Shown: one piece after another, positions 54,975 to 63,927 of the stretch | Layout of the letters: the number at the start of each line of letters is the position of its first letter | Position numbering within the stretch: position 1 is the stretch's first letter | Source: a bacterium D16-36 | GTDB lineage: Bacteria > Bacillota > Clostridia > Lachnospirales > Lachnospiraceae | Direction of reading: 5' to 3' | NCBI GenBank assembly: GCA_003611745.1 | Contig: RAYF01000020.1 | Coordinates: 30,068-94,067 of the forward strand | DNA: 64,000 bases | Notes under the pieces: generated by a model | The model's database searches: none | The model's input: the letters and a program-made list of their open reading frames with translations, nothing else | Told to the model about the DNA's origin: nothing | Made by a program: the position numbers and the translations under genes

Positions 54975-54999
54975 GCAAATGTTCCTCCTTTTGGGCACA

Positions 55000-55036
55000 A
55001 AAAAGACGCATGGTTCACAATTTACTGTTCCATGCG
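55000..55036 (-). terminator. Intrinsic terminator for the PDDEXK-like gene
   Basis: On the minus strand CGCATGG...CCATGCG is followed by TCTTTTTTG. It lies 40 bp after the stop of the minus-strand gene. Confidence 0.8.
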
Positions 55037-55075
55037 CCTTTATGCTGTTTTATTAGTATTAAATTGGTTTCTTGA

Positions 55076-55963
55076 TTATGCTAACTGCATAACCGCTCTT
55101 TCGATTTCTTCTACATCATCTGAGGTCAATTCGGGGAAAAAGGCAGAAATTTCTTCCACTTTAATACGTCCTTTTTCTATCATTGTTATCACGTTTCTTT
55201 TTGTCGTTTCTCTTTCCATATCTTTTGCATAAGTCCTCATAATCTGCTCGTCATCAAATAAACTCATCATAATCGTTACAACCTCCACTTCCTTGCTGCT
55301 GAGATACTGTTTCAAAATGTTCCTGTCCTTGCAAATACGGATTGTTTCTGTAACTGCCTGTCTCGTCATTCCATGTTCTTTTATCTGCTCGTTAAAAACT
55401 TTGCAAAAAACAATGTATTCATTGATTATATTGTCCTTGTCGCTCTCATATATGACTTTGGCTTTTATTTCAATATCAATATCTGCACCATCAAAAAATT
55501 CTTGCGATAAAGATATTGTATCGGTTTTTTTGCCTTTGTTGCCAGTGTATATCACATATAATTCAGGCTTTGGCATTTTTACTTTCTTGCTCTTATATAG
55601 GCTCTGGCTGGTTCGTTCGAAATATTCATGGTAACTCTGTGCTAAATACAGAAGTATTCTGATTAAAATATTTACTGTCCAACTTGATTGCGCTTCTAAC
55701 AACAAAAGCAATTTGTTGTTACCTACCATTATGCCCAAATCATTATAGAGATTATCTGTCAAAACATTGTCTATCGTTACGATATCCAGCGTGTCTTCTG
55801 TTGCGTCTGTATCTTCTGGGTGTAATGTTTTATACAGTTTCAACAAATTCTTTTTATCTTGGAAAAGGTCTAAAAATACGCTGTTTTTTGCGGTACGTTT
55901 TGCCGCGGGCTGCGCACTGCGGAGTACGCTGACTTCCTGTGTCTGTTTTGTATCGTATGGCAC
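55076..55963 (-). CDS. PD-(D/E)XK nuclease-like / Rpn-type protein
   Basis: The 295-residue frame contains VFLDLFQDKKNLLKLYKTLHPEDTD, then NNKLLLLLEAQSSWTVNILIRILLYLAQSY with the E-x-Q core of PDDEXK enzymes, PELYVIYTGNK, and a C-terminal helical tail. This is the plan of the Rpn or PDDEXK-transposase-like family common in Lachnospiraceae. Some relatives are recombination-promoting nucleases; activity here is not shown. GAGGTGG lies before the chosen GTG at 55963. An upstream GTG at 56023 would add 20 residues that do not resemble the family. Confidence 0.75.
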   Translation of the reverse strand: MPYDTKQTQEVSVLRSAQPAAKRTAKNSVFLDLFQDKKNLLKLYKTLHPEDTDATEDTLDIVTIDNVLTDNLYNDLGIMVGNNKLLLLLEAQSSWTVNILIRILLYLAQSYHEYFERTSQSLYKSKKVKMPKPELYVIYTGNKGKKTDTISLSQEFFDGADIDIEIKAKVIYESDKDNIINEYIVFCKVFNEQIKEHGMTRQAVTETIRICKDRNILKQYLSSKEVEVVTIMMSLFDDEQIMRTYAKDMERETTKRNVITMIEKGRIKVEEISAFFPELTSDDVEEIERAVMQLA

Positions 55964-56141
55964 CTTACCACCTCGGTTTCTAAAATCTGTGGCACAAGAT
56001 ACGATATATCCTGATCCTGCCACACTTCAATTATATAAAAAAACGCTTATCTTTACAATAAAATTCACATTAAATTTCTTCCTCCCTCCGCTGGTAAAAA
56101 TATGCCCGTTGCCATATCGTGGGCGACAAGGATGGCAAGAT

Positions 56142-56184
56142 AACCAGACAGCACCAGTGATTTTATGACAGATGCTGTCTGGTT
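56142..56184. terminator. Hairpin after the ABC transporter operon
   Basis: AACCAGACAGCA and TGCTGTCTGGTT form a perfect 12-bp stem just beyond the permease stop on the minus strand. A second hairpin (TTGCCAT...ATGGCAA, about 56109-56138) follows. Confidence 0.6.
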
Positions 56185-56205
56185 ATTATTATGTGGTTTT
56201 AAGTT

Positions 56206-58653
56206 TTAGAGCCGGATCCGGTCAATGATGGAATCTTTTCTGGCAGAATGTGCCAGAAATGCTGCGAGCAGGATTTCCAGAATGATTAGGATAACGATTA
56301 TAATGCATACTGCCATGAAAGGGAATTCGTACTTTCGGATTCCCAGAATCCCATGATCTTTTGCCCATAAAAATACTGGCCAGGACAATAAAGAGCCGCA
56401 GGCAATTGTGGTAAAGAGCGTGCCAAGGATGTAAAGCCCTCCTTCCAGCTGCAGCATGCCGGAGAGCTGCCTGTCTGTCATACCCACAGCCTGTAGTATC
56501 CCGATTTCCCTTTTTCTCTGCTGCACGCTGCTAATCATCGTATTAATCATATTCATGATGCATATGCCGCCTAAGAATCCGAGGAAGATACAGCATAGGG
56601 CTGTGACATCTCTGGTTGTTTCCTGTTCCAGTTCGTAGTATTCCTGCCATGTGGATAATTGAAGGAGGGGCTCTTCTTCAATTATCATTTTAATCTGGTT
56701 TTCAGTTTCTTTATTATAATCTTCGTCTCCCCAGACAGAGCAGCCGGAATGGCAGTTAGCAGGGCAGATGCCCTTAAAGGCATCGCTTGCCATAAGAATT
56801 TTCGGGAAAGCCAGAGGGTAATCGCCGAATGCCGCTATTTTTGCCTTTTTTGTCAGGGGGGTGCCGTTACCTGTATCAACAACATAGGTAATAGTATCTC
56901 CAATGTTCAAAGAGCCATGAAAATACCATTTTGCGGCGTGTTCATCTACTATCACCTGTTCGCCGCTTTTTAAGGCTTCGTAGGAAACACTGCCCTGTGT
57001 GATCCTGTCCATGAGAAAAGATTTATTTTCTTCCGGTACACCCAAAATCTCAAATTTGTCGGAAATCTCTGGGATTTCTGCAAAGATGCTGTCAAAAACG
57101 GAGATTTCCCTTACTCCATTGATTTCCTTAATCTTCTGCAGCAAGTCATCGGTAAGTGGGTTGTCCTGTATGACATTTTCCCATTTCCTTTCCGGATGCT
57201 CTGCATTCCTGAATTCAATCTGTTCTCCTATCATGTACTGCCCGTGGCATAAATCGTCTGCATATAGCCTGGCATCGGTACAGGAAAGGACTGTGGCAAC
57301 TATTATGGCAAGAATGCCAGTGGCGGACATAGAGAGGATGGTCAGCAGACTCCGTGTTTTATAGCGCCCCAGATGGTTCCGCACCAGATAAAATATATGG
57401 ATGCGTTTTCTGCTTATCCGTGCTTTTTTTCGTAAAGTCCCTCTGTTTTGATAGGCAGGATAACGGAGGGCTTCGGTTTCTGTGATTTTTGCCGCAGTCC
57501 GCATAGGCTTTTTCATGGAAATATACATCATCAGAAAGGCGGTGCCTAAAGACAATGCTGCTGTGCCTATATGTAAAATGATAAGTTTTGGGATGGAGAG
57601 CCACGGCAGGATTTCCTGAAAGTAGTCCAAGGAATTTGCATGAAGGATAAGCAGTGCGGCTATTTCTGCCGCCAACCCGGTGAGGATTCCTAAAGGGGCG
57701 GCTTTTTTGGCACTTTCTATCCCTTCTAAAAAAACAATCCTGCGCAGTTCTTTTTGCGTCATGCCGATTGCCTTCAATCTGCCGAATTCCTGAATGCGCT
57801 CTTGGATCCTTACATAATATATACTGTATATTGTGATAATTCCTGCCAGTGCCACAGTACAGATGATAATAGATATAATCAGGATCATATTTGGATCTGT
57901 ATAATTTGCTGCAAGGTTATAGCTGTTGATGCGTATATTTTCTTCGGAAATCTGATATTCCGCCGCCAGATTTTTAATAATATTTTCGGCCTCGGAGGTT
58001 GAGGAGATATCCCTGTTGGAAATGCGGAACAGGAATGTATAGGATACCTGCCCGGAAGGCAGTTCTCTTTCCAGAAGCTTATTTGAAATAAGGGCTGTGA
58101 AAGCCTGTCCGGCAGAATCTTCAGTGTCCTCTAATATTCCTGAGACAATGAATTCTTTTTGCTGGCTGTAATCTGCTTTTCCATTCCGCAGTACCTGATA
58201 GGACAGGGAAATAGGATCACCAACCTTTACAGATTTTCCAAGTTGTCTGGCAGCCTCCGGAGTTAAGGCGATTTCATTTTCTGCTTCCGGCATATGCCCC
58301 TGCGCCAGTTTCAGGCGCAGCATATCCCTCGCGTCATCTGACATACAATAGTAATAGACATATTTCTGTGCGGGCAGTTCCGTAAAAGCCATTTCTGCAA
58401 AAAGGCCCCATTCCCCGGTATCTGGATGGCTGGCCAGTTTGTCTGCCAGCTCTGTTGGGACATGCTGGTATTGTCCCTGCCAGTTTGGATTGAATGCATT
58501 GATTGAGGCATATGATTCCTGCTGGAATACGGCCGCGAAAGATGATATAAAGAAAATCAGGAAAGATGCAAGAAATATGGCAATTCCGATTAATAGGTTC
58601 CGTTTGCGGTAATATATCCTGTTCTGTTTTGCGATTCTGTAAAGCATATTCAT
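56206..58653 (-). CDS. ABC transporter permease with two FtsX domains
   Basis: The 815-residue protein has the MacB/FtsX layout: an N-terminal span (LLIGIAIFLASFLIFFISSFAAVFQ), a large extracellular domain (about 45-250), three spans near 255-375, a second span near 430, another extracellular domain, and three C-terminal spans. The FtsX signatures ERIQEFGRLKAIGMTQKELRRIVFLEG and QRKREIGILQAVGMTDRQLSGML are clear. It is of the type that exports or resists antimicrobial peptides, or acts with lipoprotein/peptide substrates. Start overlaps the ATPase stop by 4 bp (ATGA). Confidence 0.92.
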   Translation of the reverse strand: MNMLYRIAKQNRIYYRKRNLLIGIAIFLASFLIFFISSFAAVFQQESYASINAFNPNWQGQYQHVPTELADKLASHPDTGEWGLFAEMAFTELPAQKYVYYYCMSDDARDMLRLKLAQGHMPEAENEIALTPEAARQLGKSVKVGDPISLSYQVLRNGKADYSQQKEFIVSGILEDTEDSAGQAFTALISNKLLERELPSGQVSYTFLFRISNRDISSTSEAENIIKNLAAEYQISEENIRINSYNLAANYTDPNMILIISIIICTVALAGIITIYSIYYVRIQERIQEFGRLKAIGMTQKELRRIVFLEGIESAKKAAPLGILTGLAAEIAALLILHANSLDYFQEILPWLSIPKLIILHIGTAALSLGTAFLMMYISMKKPMRTAAKITETEALRYPAYQNRGTLRKKARISRKRIHIFYLVRNHLGRYKTRSLLTILSMSATGILAIIVATVLSCTDARLYADDLCHGQYMIGEQIEFRNAEHPERKWENVIQDNPLTDDLLQKIKEINGVREISVFDSIFAEIPEISDKFEILGVPEENKSFLMDRITQGSVSYEALKSGEQVIVDEHAAKWYFHGSLNIGDTITYVVDTGNGTPLTKKAKIAAFGDYPLAFPKILMASDAFKGICPANCHSGCSVWGDEDYNKETENQIKMIIEEEPLLQLSTWQEYYELEQETTRDVTALCCIFLGFLGGICIMNMINTMISSVQQRKREIGILQAVGMTDRQLSGMLQLEGGLYILGTLFTTIACGSLLSWPVFLWAKDHGILGIRKYEFPFMAVCIIIVILIILEILLAAFLAHSARKDSIIDRIRL

Positions 58654-59324
58654 GTTCTCCCCACCACCTTGCCGTCTTTTATTACGATTGCCTTATCTGC
58701 CATGCGCGCAATGCTTTTGTCGTGTGTGATCATAACTAATGTCTGCCCGTATTCTTTCACGCTTTGCCTTAAGAGCGTTACAATTTCAAGCCCTGTCTGG
58801 GAGTCAAGATTTCCAGTCGGCTCGTCTGCCAGAATGATAGCTGGCTTTGCCGCTATAGCCCTTGCAATGGCACAGCGCTGTTTCTGGCCTCCGGACAGGG
58901 TGTCCGGCAGCATATCCTTTTTATCCAGAAGGCCGATGTTTTCTAACAGTTTTTCGGCAGCATGTTTCTCCATGGTTTTTCCCTCAAGCCCTAATGGAAG
59001 AATGATATTTTCCAGAACGGTGAGGGAGGGAATCAGGTTGAAATCCTGAAAAACAAAACCGATTTTCCTTCTTCTAAATTTTGCTAGATCATTTCCATTT
59101 AACTTAAAAATATTCTGTTCCCCAATATAGACGTTTCCGGAATCTGGCCTGTCCAGTCCGCCGAGCAGATGGAGCAGGGTGGATTTGCCGGAGCCGGAAC
59201 GCCCCGCAATCACCGTAAATAGGCCGCGTTTGATTTCTAAGTCAATCTGGTCTACTGCCTTTACCGGGTTTTCCTTTGTCCCATAATATTTTATTAATTT
59301 TTCTGCTTTTACAATAGTTTCCAT
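58650..59324 (-). CDS. ABC transporter ATP-binding protein
   Basis: This is a 224-residue MacB/LolD-like ATPase. Walker A is GRSGSGKSTL at 41-50, the Q-loop is FVFQDFNLIPSLTVLENI (Q93), the signature LSGGQKQR starts at 143, and Walker B with its Glu is ILADEPTGNLD. H-loop VMITHD. Partner of the downstream FtsX permease. AGGGAGGG precedes the start. Confidence 0.95.
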   Translation of the reverse strand: METIVKAEKLIKYYGTKENPVKAVDQIDLEIKRGLFTVIAGRSGSGKSTLLHLLGGLDRPDSGNVYIGEQNIFKLNGNDLAKFRRRKIGFVFQDFNLIPSLTVLENIILPLGLEGKTMEKHAAEKLLENIGLLDKKDMLPDTLSGGQKQRCAIARAIAAKPAIILADEPTGNLDSQTGLEIVTLLRQSVKEYGQTLVMITHDKSIARMADKAIVIKDGKVVGRT

Positions 59325-59345
59325 CCAATCCCTCCTTGTAATGCG

Positions 59346-60107
59346 TTACTCCTGCTGTTTTTCCAGACGTGCTTTTATCGGCAGGAGAATCATTGTGCCA
59401 AAAAAACCATATAATATAGGAAGCAGGGTAATAGCCAGATTTGCCATGAACATATATGAATCATCTGCAAATGTATCTGACAGCCATAAAAGGTAAATGG
59501 CAAAAAAGATAGTCCAAAAGATCCCACCGATAATCAGGGATTTTACCGCAAGGGAAACAGCTGCAATTGCATTTTTAAGTTCTTTCTGGCTTTCTGGCCT
59601 GTTGCATAAAAATGAAAATGCTTTTCTAAATGCCTTTGTGTATCCTGAAAAAAATAAGGTGAGGAACATATTGCAAAGTGTTGTTCCCAAAACGGTAAAA
59701 TCAAAATAGAAAAAAATAGGAAAATTTTTTTGTGAGGCTGAAGTCATGATCAAAGCAAGCAGTATTAATAAATTTCCTAAGATCCATGCAGCCGTCCGGA
59801 AATAATATCTGCGCGTACTGTCCCTTTTCTGGTTTTCGGTTTCCTGTATCAGCTGCATCATATTTTCCTCTGCCTTTTCAGGATAAGAGTCTTCCGTCAA
59901 GTGTTCCCCTGATAATAATTCATTTACACTGATATTCAACAGTTCACACAGAGGCATTATAATTGAAATATCAGGCAGCCCCTTGCCGCATTCCCATTTG
60001 GAAACTGTCTTATCACTGATTTTCAGGGCATCCCCAAGCTGCTTTTGCGTCATGCCTTTTTCTTTTCGTTGTGCTGCAATGAATTCGCCTATCTTTTCCT
60101 GTTCCAC
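59346..60107 (-). CDS. Xre-family HTH regulator with C-terminal membrane domain
   Basis: Residues 1-70 are an HTH_3 domain (RKEKGMTQKQLGDALKISDKTVSKWECGKGLPDISIIMPLCELLNISVNELL). After a linker with EENMMQLIQETENQKR come four hydrophobic segments between about 105 and 245. HTH proteins with membrane tails are commonly found with ABC exporters in Firmicutes and may sense envelope stress or transporter state. It is the first gene of a three-gene operon, 21 bp before the ATPase. GGGGGGAT precedes the start. Confidence 0.9.
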   Translation of the reverse strand: MEQEKIGEFIAAQRKEKGMTQKQLGDALKISDKTVSKWECGKGLPDISIIMPLCELLNISVNELLSGEHLTEDSYPEKAEENMMQLIQETENQKRDSTRRYYFRTAAWILGNLLILLALIMTSASQKNFPIFFYFDFTVLGTTLCNMFLTLFFSGYTKAFRKAFSFLCNRPESQKELKNAIAAVSLAVKSLIIGGIFWTIFFAIYLLWLSDTFADDSYMFMANLAITLLPILYGFFGTMILLPIKARLEKQQE

Positions 60108-60142
60108 ATTTATCCCCCCTTTCTCTGCTAAGGAACTGTTAT

Positions 60143-60172
60143 AGTATATATTAGTGCTCCTTTTCCTGTAAA
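60143..60172 (-). promoter_or_regulatory. Promoter for the HTH-ABC operon
   Basis: On the minus strand TTTACA and TATACT are 18 bp apart. The region just downstream carries AACAGTTCCTTAG, a word shared with several other gaps. Confidence 0.6.
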
Positions 60173-60226
60173 CCTACTGCTGGTAGAGGGGAGCCGGATG
60201 TTGTGCCGCTTTCCCGTAATATAGGG

Positions 60227-60257
60227 AAAAAGAGGACTCTACGAAGCGTAGAGTCCT
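60227..60257 (-). terminator. Intrinsic terminator for the DUF4321 gene
   Basis: AGGACTCTACG-CTT-CGTAGAGTCCT on the minus strand is followed by CTTTTTCCC. It is 58 bp beyond the stop. Confidence 0.75.
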
Positions 60258-60314
60258 GTGAGTCAGATGATAAATAGTAATATTTAAGGAAGCACTGATT
60301 AAATCATCGTTTCC

Positions 60315-60575
60315 TTAAATGAAATGGTATATGAGGATGCCAAGAATCACCCCGATTATGCTTCCTATCGTTATTTTGATAGAAAGTGCAAATGTTAATA
60401 CCATAACACCCAAATCGAGCGTCAGGGGTTTGGTAAGGCCGAACTTCTGTCCATAATTTAACCATGAAAAACCGGGCAGGCCGGCTGTCATCTGCGCAAT
60501 AAAGCTGCCGAGCACAATACCGGCTAACAGTAGCAGAAAGAGTGCCCAATTGTTTTTTCCAACATTTTTTCCCAT
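60315..60575 (-). CDS. DUF4321 small membrane protein
   Basis: The 86-residue protein has two hydrophobic segments: NWALFLLLLAGIVLGSFIAQM and TLDLGVMVLTFALSIKITIGSIIGVILGILIYHFI. The motif WLNYGQKFGL followed by PLTLDLGVMVLTFAL matches DUF4321 proteins, conserved in Clostridia and of unknown function. ATGGAGGATTACTGCT provides a strong site before the ATG. A longer overlapping frame on the same strand is spurious. Confidence 0.85.
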   Translation of the reverse strand: MGKNVGKNNWALFLLLLAGIVLGSFIAQMTAGLPGFSWLNYGQKFGLTKPLTLDLGVMVLTFALSIKITIGSIIGVILGILIYHFI

Positions 60576-60817
60576 AGCAGTAATCCTCCATTTTGATTTT
60601 AATCGGCTGTGAATCGTGTTGCTGAACGGCCAGTGCCTGTTTTTGTGAAGGGATTGGCTGTCTGGCCCTGCCTATCATTATAATGAACAATGAAATTTTC
60701 GTCAAATGAAAAGTCCTTTTAAAATGAAGAGAAGTGTGTTATACTAACTTATGTTTACGTGTACAGCCTATATGCTGTGGATGGGTAAGCAGAGGGATTG
60801 TTTAAGGGGGAAAAGAT

Positions 60818-61912
60818 ATGTGGAAAAAGGTTTTGCTGGTTTTTTTGCTGATACTTAGTGCTGTTCTGGGTTTTGGGGTAGCCAAGGTGGAGAGTACGAT
60901 GAAGAATACTCTTAACCATGTTAAGAGGGATAAAGATGCCGCATTGAGCAAGGTAGATTTAAGCGGTATAGAAGTAGAGTCAGATGATGATATTGTTAAT
61001 ATCCTGTTAATCGGCGATGACTATCGGAAAGAAAAGTTTTATGACGCGTCCGGGCTGCCGGATGTCATGATGATTGCGACGATGGATAAAAAGCATAATA
61101 CTTTAAAATTGTCTTCTCTGATGCGCGATACGCTGGTCACTGTTGCGGGGGAGGAGAAACAGAAGAAGCTGAATGCCTCCTGTGGGAATGGCGGCGGCGT
61201 AAAGAACCTTTATAAAACGATTGCCCAAAACTTTAATGTTAAATTGGACGGTTATGTGAAAGTAGGCTTTGATGCTTTTGAAAAAGTAGTTAATGCAGTT
61301 GGCGGCGTAAAGATAGAGGTTACGGATACGGAAGCAAGGTATTTGAATATGACAAACTATATCAGAAAAAAGAAGAACCGTAAGATAAAAGTAGGGAAGC
61401 AGCGCCTGAACGGAGATCAGGCACTGGCATACTGCCGTATCCGAAAAGGATATGATAAAATCGGGGAGTCGGTAAGGACGGCAAACGGGCTGGTAGATGA
61501 TTATGGAAGGACATGGCGCCAGCGCACAGTAATCAGTGCCGCTTTCAATGAAATGAAGAAGCTTCCGCTGCCAGAGTGGATTGGTGTTGCCAATAAAGTT
61601 CTCTCCAGCGTGGAGACAGATCTGGATAATGATTCGATTCTGTCCTACATAAAAGATGTAGTCTGGATGGGGACAACAGATATTTACCAGCTTCAGATTC
61701 CTAGAAATGGATATTTCAGGGATGGAAATACGAAGGAGAATCCAAATGAATTTCCGAATTGTGAGGGGTTGTGTCTTGTACCGACAAATGGTGTCTCTAA
61801 TGAATTCGACCCTTCGGAGAATGCAAAAATTTTGAGGCAGTTTATTTTTAAATATAATGGAAAGGAAGAGTTTGATTATCCACAAAATAAAGATAAAAAA
61901 GAGAATCTCTAA
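60818..61912 (+). CDS. LytR-CpsA-Psr (LCP) family cell-wall ligase 1
   Basis: LCP proteins transfer undecaprenyl-linked glycopolymers to peptidoglycan. One N-terminal membrane anchor is present (KVLLVFLLILSAVLGFGVA). The LCP domain follows with VNILLIGDDYRKEKFYDASGLPDVMMIATMD, LSSLMRDTLV with the key Arg, GVKNLYKTIAQNFNVKLDGYVKVGF and RLNGDQALAYCRIRKGYD...RTWRQRTVI. Length is 364. It is a tandem paralogue of the next gene. Ribosome-binding site AAGGGGG. A TATACT box lies near 60739. Confidence 0.94.
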   Translation: MWKKVLLVFLLILSAVLGFGVAKVESTMKNTLNHVKRDKDAALSKVDLSGIEVESDDDIVNILLIGDDYRKEKFYDASGLPDVMMIATMDKKHNTLKLSSLMRDTLVTVAGEEKQKKLNASCGNGGGVKNLYKTIAQNFNVKLDGYVKVGFDAFEKVVNAVGGVKIEVTDTEARYLNMTNYIRKKKNRKIKVGKQRLNGDQALAYCRIRKGYDKIGESVRTANGLVDDYGRTWRQRTVISAAFNEMKKLPLPEWIGVANKVLSSVETDLDNDSILSYIKDVVWMGTTDIYQLQIPRNGYFRDGNTKENPNEFPNCEGLCLVPTNGVSNEFDPSENAKILRQFIFKYNGKEEFDYPQNKDKKENL

Positions 61913-62019
61913 GAATGAGAAAGTCAAAAATTGGGATTGCATAATTATTTTGAATCATGTAGAATAATTTACATTACTTTGCCGATCAGATTTTATAATG
62001 AACAGAGAGGACAGGCGTT

Positions 62020-63060
62020 ATGTGGAAAAAGATAGTACTTGGGATTTTGTTGGTTATCAGCGGCCTTGTAGGCTTTTTGACTGCAAAGGCACAGGTCACT
62101 TTTTATGATTCGCTGAGCCATATTACCAGAGATTATGATACTGTACTGGAAAATGTTGATTTGAGCGGAATCAAAGTGAATTCTGATGATGATATTGTAA
62201 ATATACTGGTTATAGGAAATGATTACCGGAAGGAAAAGAATTATACGGCTTCCGGTTTGACAGATACCATGATTGTTGCCACAATGGATTTAAAGCATGG
62301 AACATTGAAAATGGCATCTTTGATGCGTGACTGCTATATTGATATTCCGGGACATGGCTACAATAAGCTGAATGCTGCGAATTCTTACGGAGGAATCGAG
62401 CTTTTGTATAAAACGATTGCGACTAACTTTAATATAGAGCTGGATGGATATGTGGAAGTTGGTTTTAAGGCATTTACGGATGCGGTAGATGCGGTAGGCG
62501 GTGTCGAAGTTGAATTGACAGAGTCAGAGGTGGAATATCTAAACAATACAAACTATATCCGTGATAAAAAAAGCCGGAATGTCAAGGTGGGCAAGCAGAC
62601 CCTAAACGGTGCGCAGGCGCTGGGCTACTGCCGTATCCGTAAAAAAGGGACTACCGTTAACGGCCTGAGGGACGATTATGGGCGGACATGGCGCCAGCGT
62701 ACAGTTATTAACGCTGTGTTCGAGAAAGTGAAATCCCTGCCAAGGACAGAATGGCTGGGGATAGCAAATAAGCTGTTAGATAATGTTAAGACTGACTTGA
62801 CAAATGAAAAAATCATTGCATATATTATGGATATGATATCGCTGGGGACAACGGAAATCCATCAGTTGCAGATACCGTTGGAGGGATACTACCGTGGCTC
62901 CTATAATGGGGAGTTTAGTGTCGGTTCCTGTCTGGTTCTGACGGACGGCGTAAGCTCTACTTTATCAACAACCGAAAATGCAAAGGCCCTAAATAGTTTT
63001 ATCTTTGATTATGATGGGAAAAAGCCATTTTCTTATGGCTCATACGTAAGTAAGGAGTAA
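62020..63060 (+). CDS. LytR-CpsA-Psr (LCP) family cell-wall ligase 2
   Basis: It is close to the preceding LCP protein throughout: KIVLGILLVISGLVGFLTAKA as anchor, VNILVIGNDYRKEKNYTASGLTDTMIVATMD, MASLMRDCYIDIPGHGYNKLNAANSYGGIELLYKTIATNFNIELDGYVEVGF and TLNGAQALGYCRIRKKG...RTWRQRTVI. Active-site Arg and Asp residues are kept. Length is 346. A TTTTATAATG box lies 25 bp upstream, so it may have its own promoter as well. A terminator follows. Confidence 0.94.
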   Translation: MWKKIVLGILLVISGLVGFLTAKAQVTFYDSLSHITRDYDTVLENVDLSGIKVNSDDDIVNILVIGNDYRKEKNYTASGLTDTMIVATMDLKHGTLKMASLMRDCYIDIPGHGYNKLNAANSYGGIELLYKTIATNFNIELDGYVEVGFKAFTDAVDAVGGVEVELTESEVEYLNNTNYIRDKKSRNVKVGKQTLNGAQALGYCRIRKKGTTVNGLRDDYGRTWRQRTVINAVFEKVKSLPRTEWLGIANKLLDNVKTDLTNEKIIAYIMDMISLGTTEIHQLQIPLEGYYRGSYNGEFSVGSCLVLTDGVSSTLSTTENAKALNSFIFDYDGKKPFSYGSYVSKE

Positions 63061-63076
63061 GTATAAAATGAGATTG

Positions 63077-63108
63077 AAAAGGACATCGGCTCAGACGGTG
63101 TCCTTTTT
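63077..63108 (+). terminator. Intrinsic terminator after the second LCP gene
   Basis: AAAAGGACA...TGTCCTTTTT encloses TCGGCTCAGACGG. It is a 9-bp stem ending in a T-run. Confidence 0.8.
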
Positions 63109-63141
63109 AACTCTATCTTCTATCAGGAGGGCAAGGTCTTT

Positions 63142-63927
63142 ATGATTTCATATAAAAAATATTTGTCGTTACTTATAGTTGTGTTGTGCCCTGTGTTATT
63201 TTTTTCTTGTAAAAAGAATGAGCAGGCAGTGAGTGAGAAAAACAGCGGGACGGAAATGCCGCCGGTAAAGGCAGAGGGAAAAGAAACAGAATCTACTGCC
63301 GGTAAGAAGAAAATGTCCAAGGCATTGGAAATAGGGACAGAGGAAGGGAAGAATGGACATTTGCAATTTTCGGTTTCTATTGAGGATTTTATCGAATGTT
63401 ATAATCAATATTACAGACGGGACAAAGAAAGTGATTATATACAGCCGTGTTCAGAATGGTATTCGTATATTCAGGATTTTGGAAAGCATAAGGGTGCTGT
63501 TCATTATGAGTTTACAGCGGATAAGAAGATGTGGACGCTTCCTACGATTACAATTTATACCCCCAAAAAGGGGAAGGCTGTCAGGGAATTAACGGTTAAT
63601 TTCGACGACCACAGTTATACGGAAATCATGTATAAACAGTATGAAGAGCTGTGCTTTTACACATTAAGGGTATTTTTGCCGGATTTGCCTAAAAAGAAGA
63701 TTATCCGGCTTTATCAGAAAATTAACCGGTTAGCTTACCAGAATATTTTTCCGGGGGAAAAAGGATTTGACAGCGGCAATCCTCCCAGCGATTTGTACTG
63801 CCATGGGGCAGTAGGGGTGTATCCTTATTTTGCATATGGGGATAGTGTCCGCATGTGCATTATACCGGTGACTGGAAAGGTGCTCAAAGAGTATAAAGAG
63901 CGGGGGACGGTGATTCATGATATCTAG
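63142..63927 (+). CDS. Unknown lipoprotein
   Basis: The N-terminus is a lipoprotein signal (YKKYLSLLIVVLCPVLFFSC, lipobox LFFSC with Cys at 23), so the mature protein should be anchored to the outer face of the membrane. A Lys/Glu-rich low-complexity linker (about 24-60) follows. The remaining 200 residues are globular with VSIEDFIECYNQYYRRD, WTLPTITIYTPKKGKAVRELTVNFDDHSYTE and CHGAVGVYPYFAYGD. No known family was recognised. AGGAGGGC precedes the start. It follows the LCP pair after a terminator. Confidence 0.75.
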   Translation: MISYKKYLSLLIVVLCPVLFFSCKKNEQAVSEKNSGTEMPPVKAEGKETESTAGKKKMSKALEIGTEEGKNGHLQFSVSIEDFIECYNQYYRRDKESDYIQPCSEWYSYIQDFGKHKGAVHYEFTADKKMWTLPTITIYTPKKGKAVRELTVNFDDHSYTEIMYKQYEELCFYTLRVFLPDLPKKKIIRLYQKINRLAYQNIFPGEKGFDSGNPPSDLYCHGAVGVYPYFAYGDSVRMCIIPVTGKVLKEYKERGTVIHDI

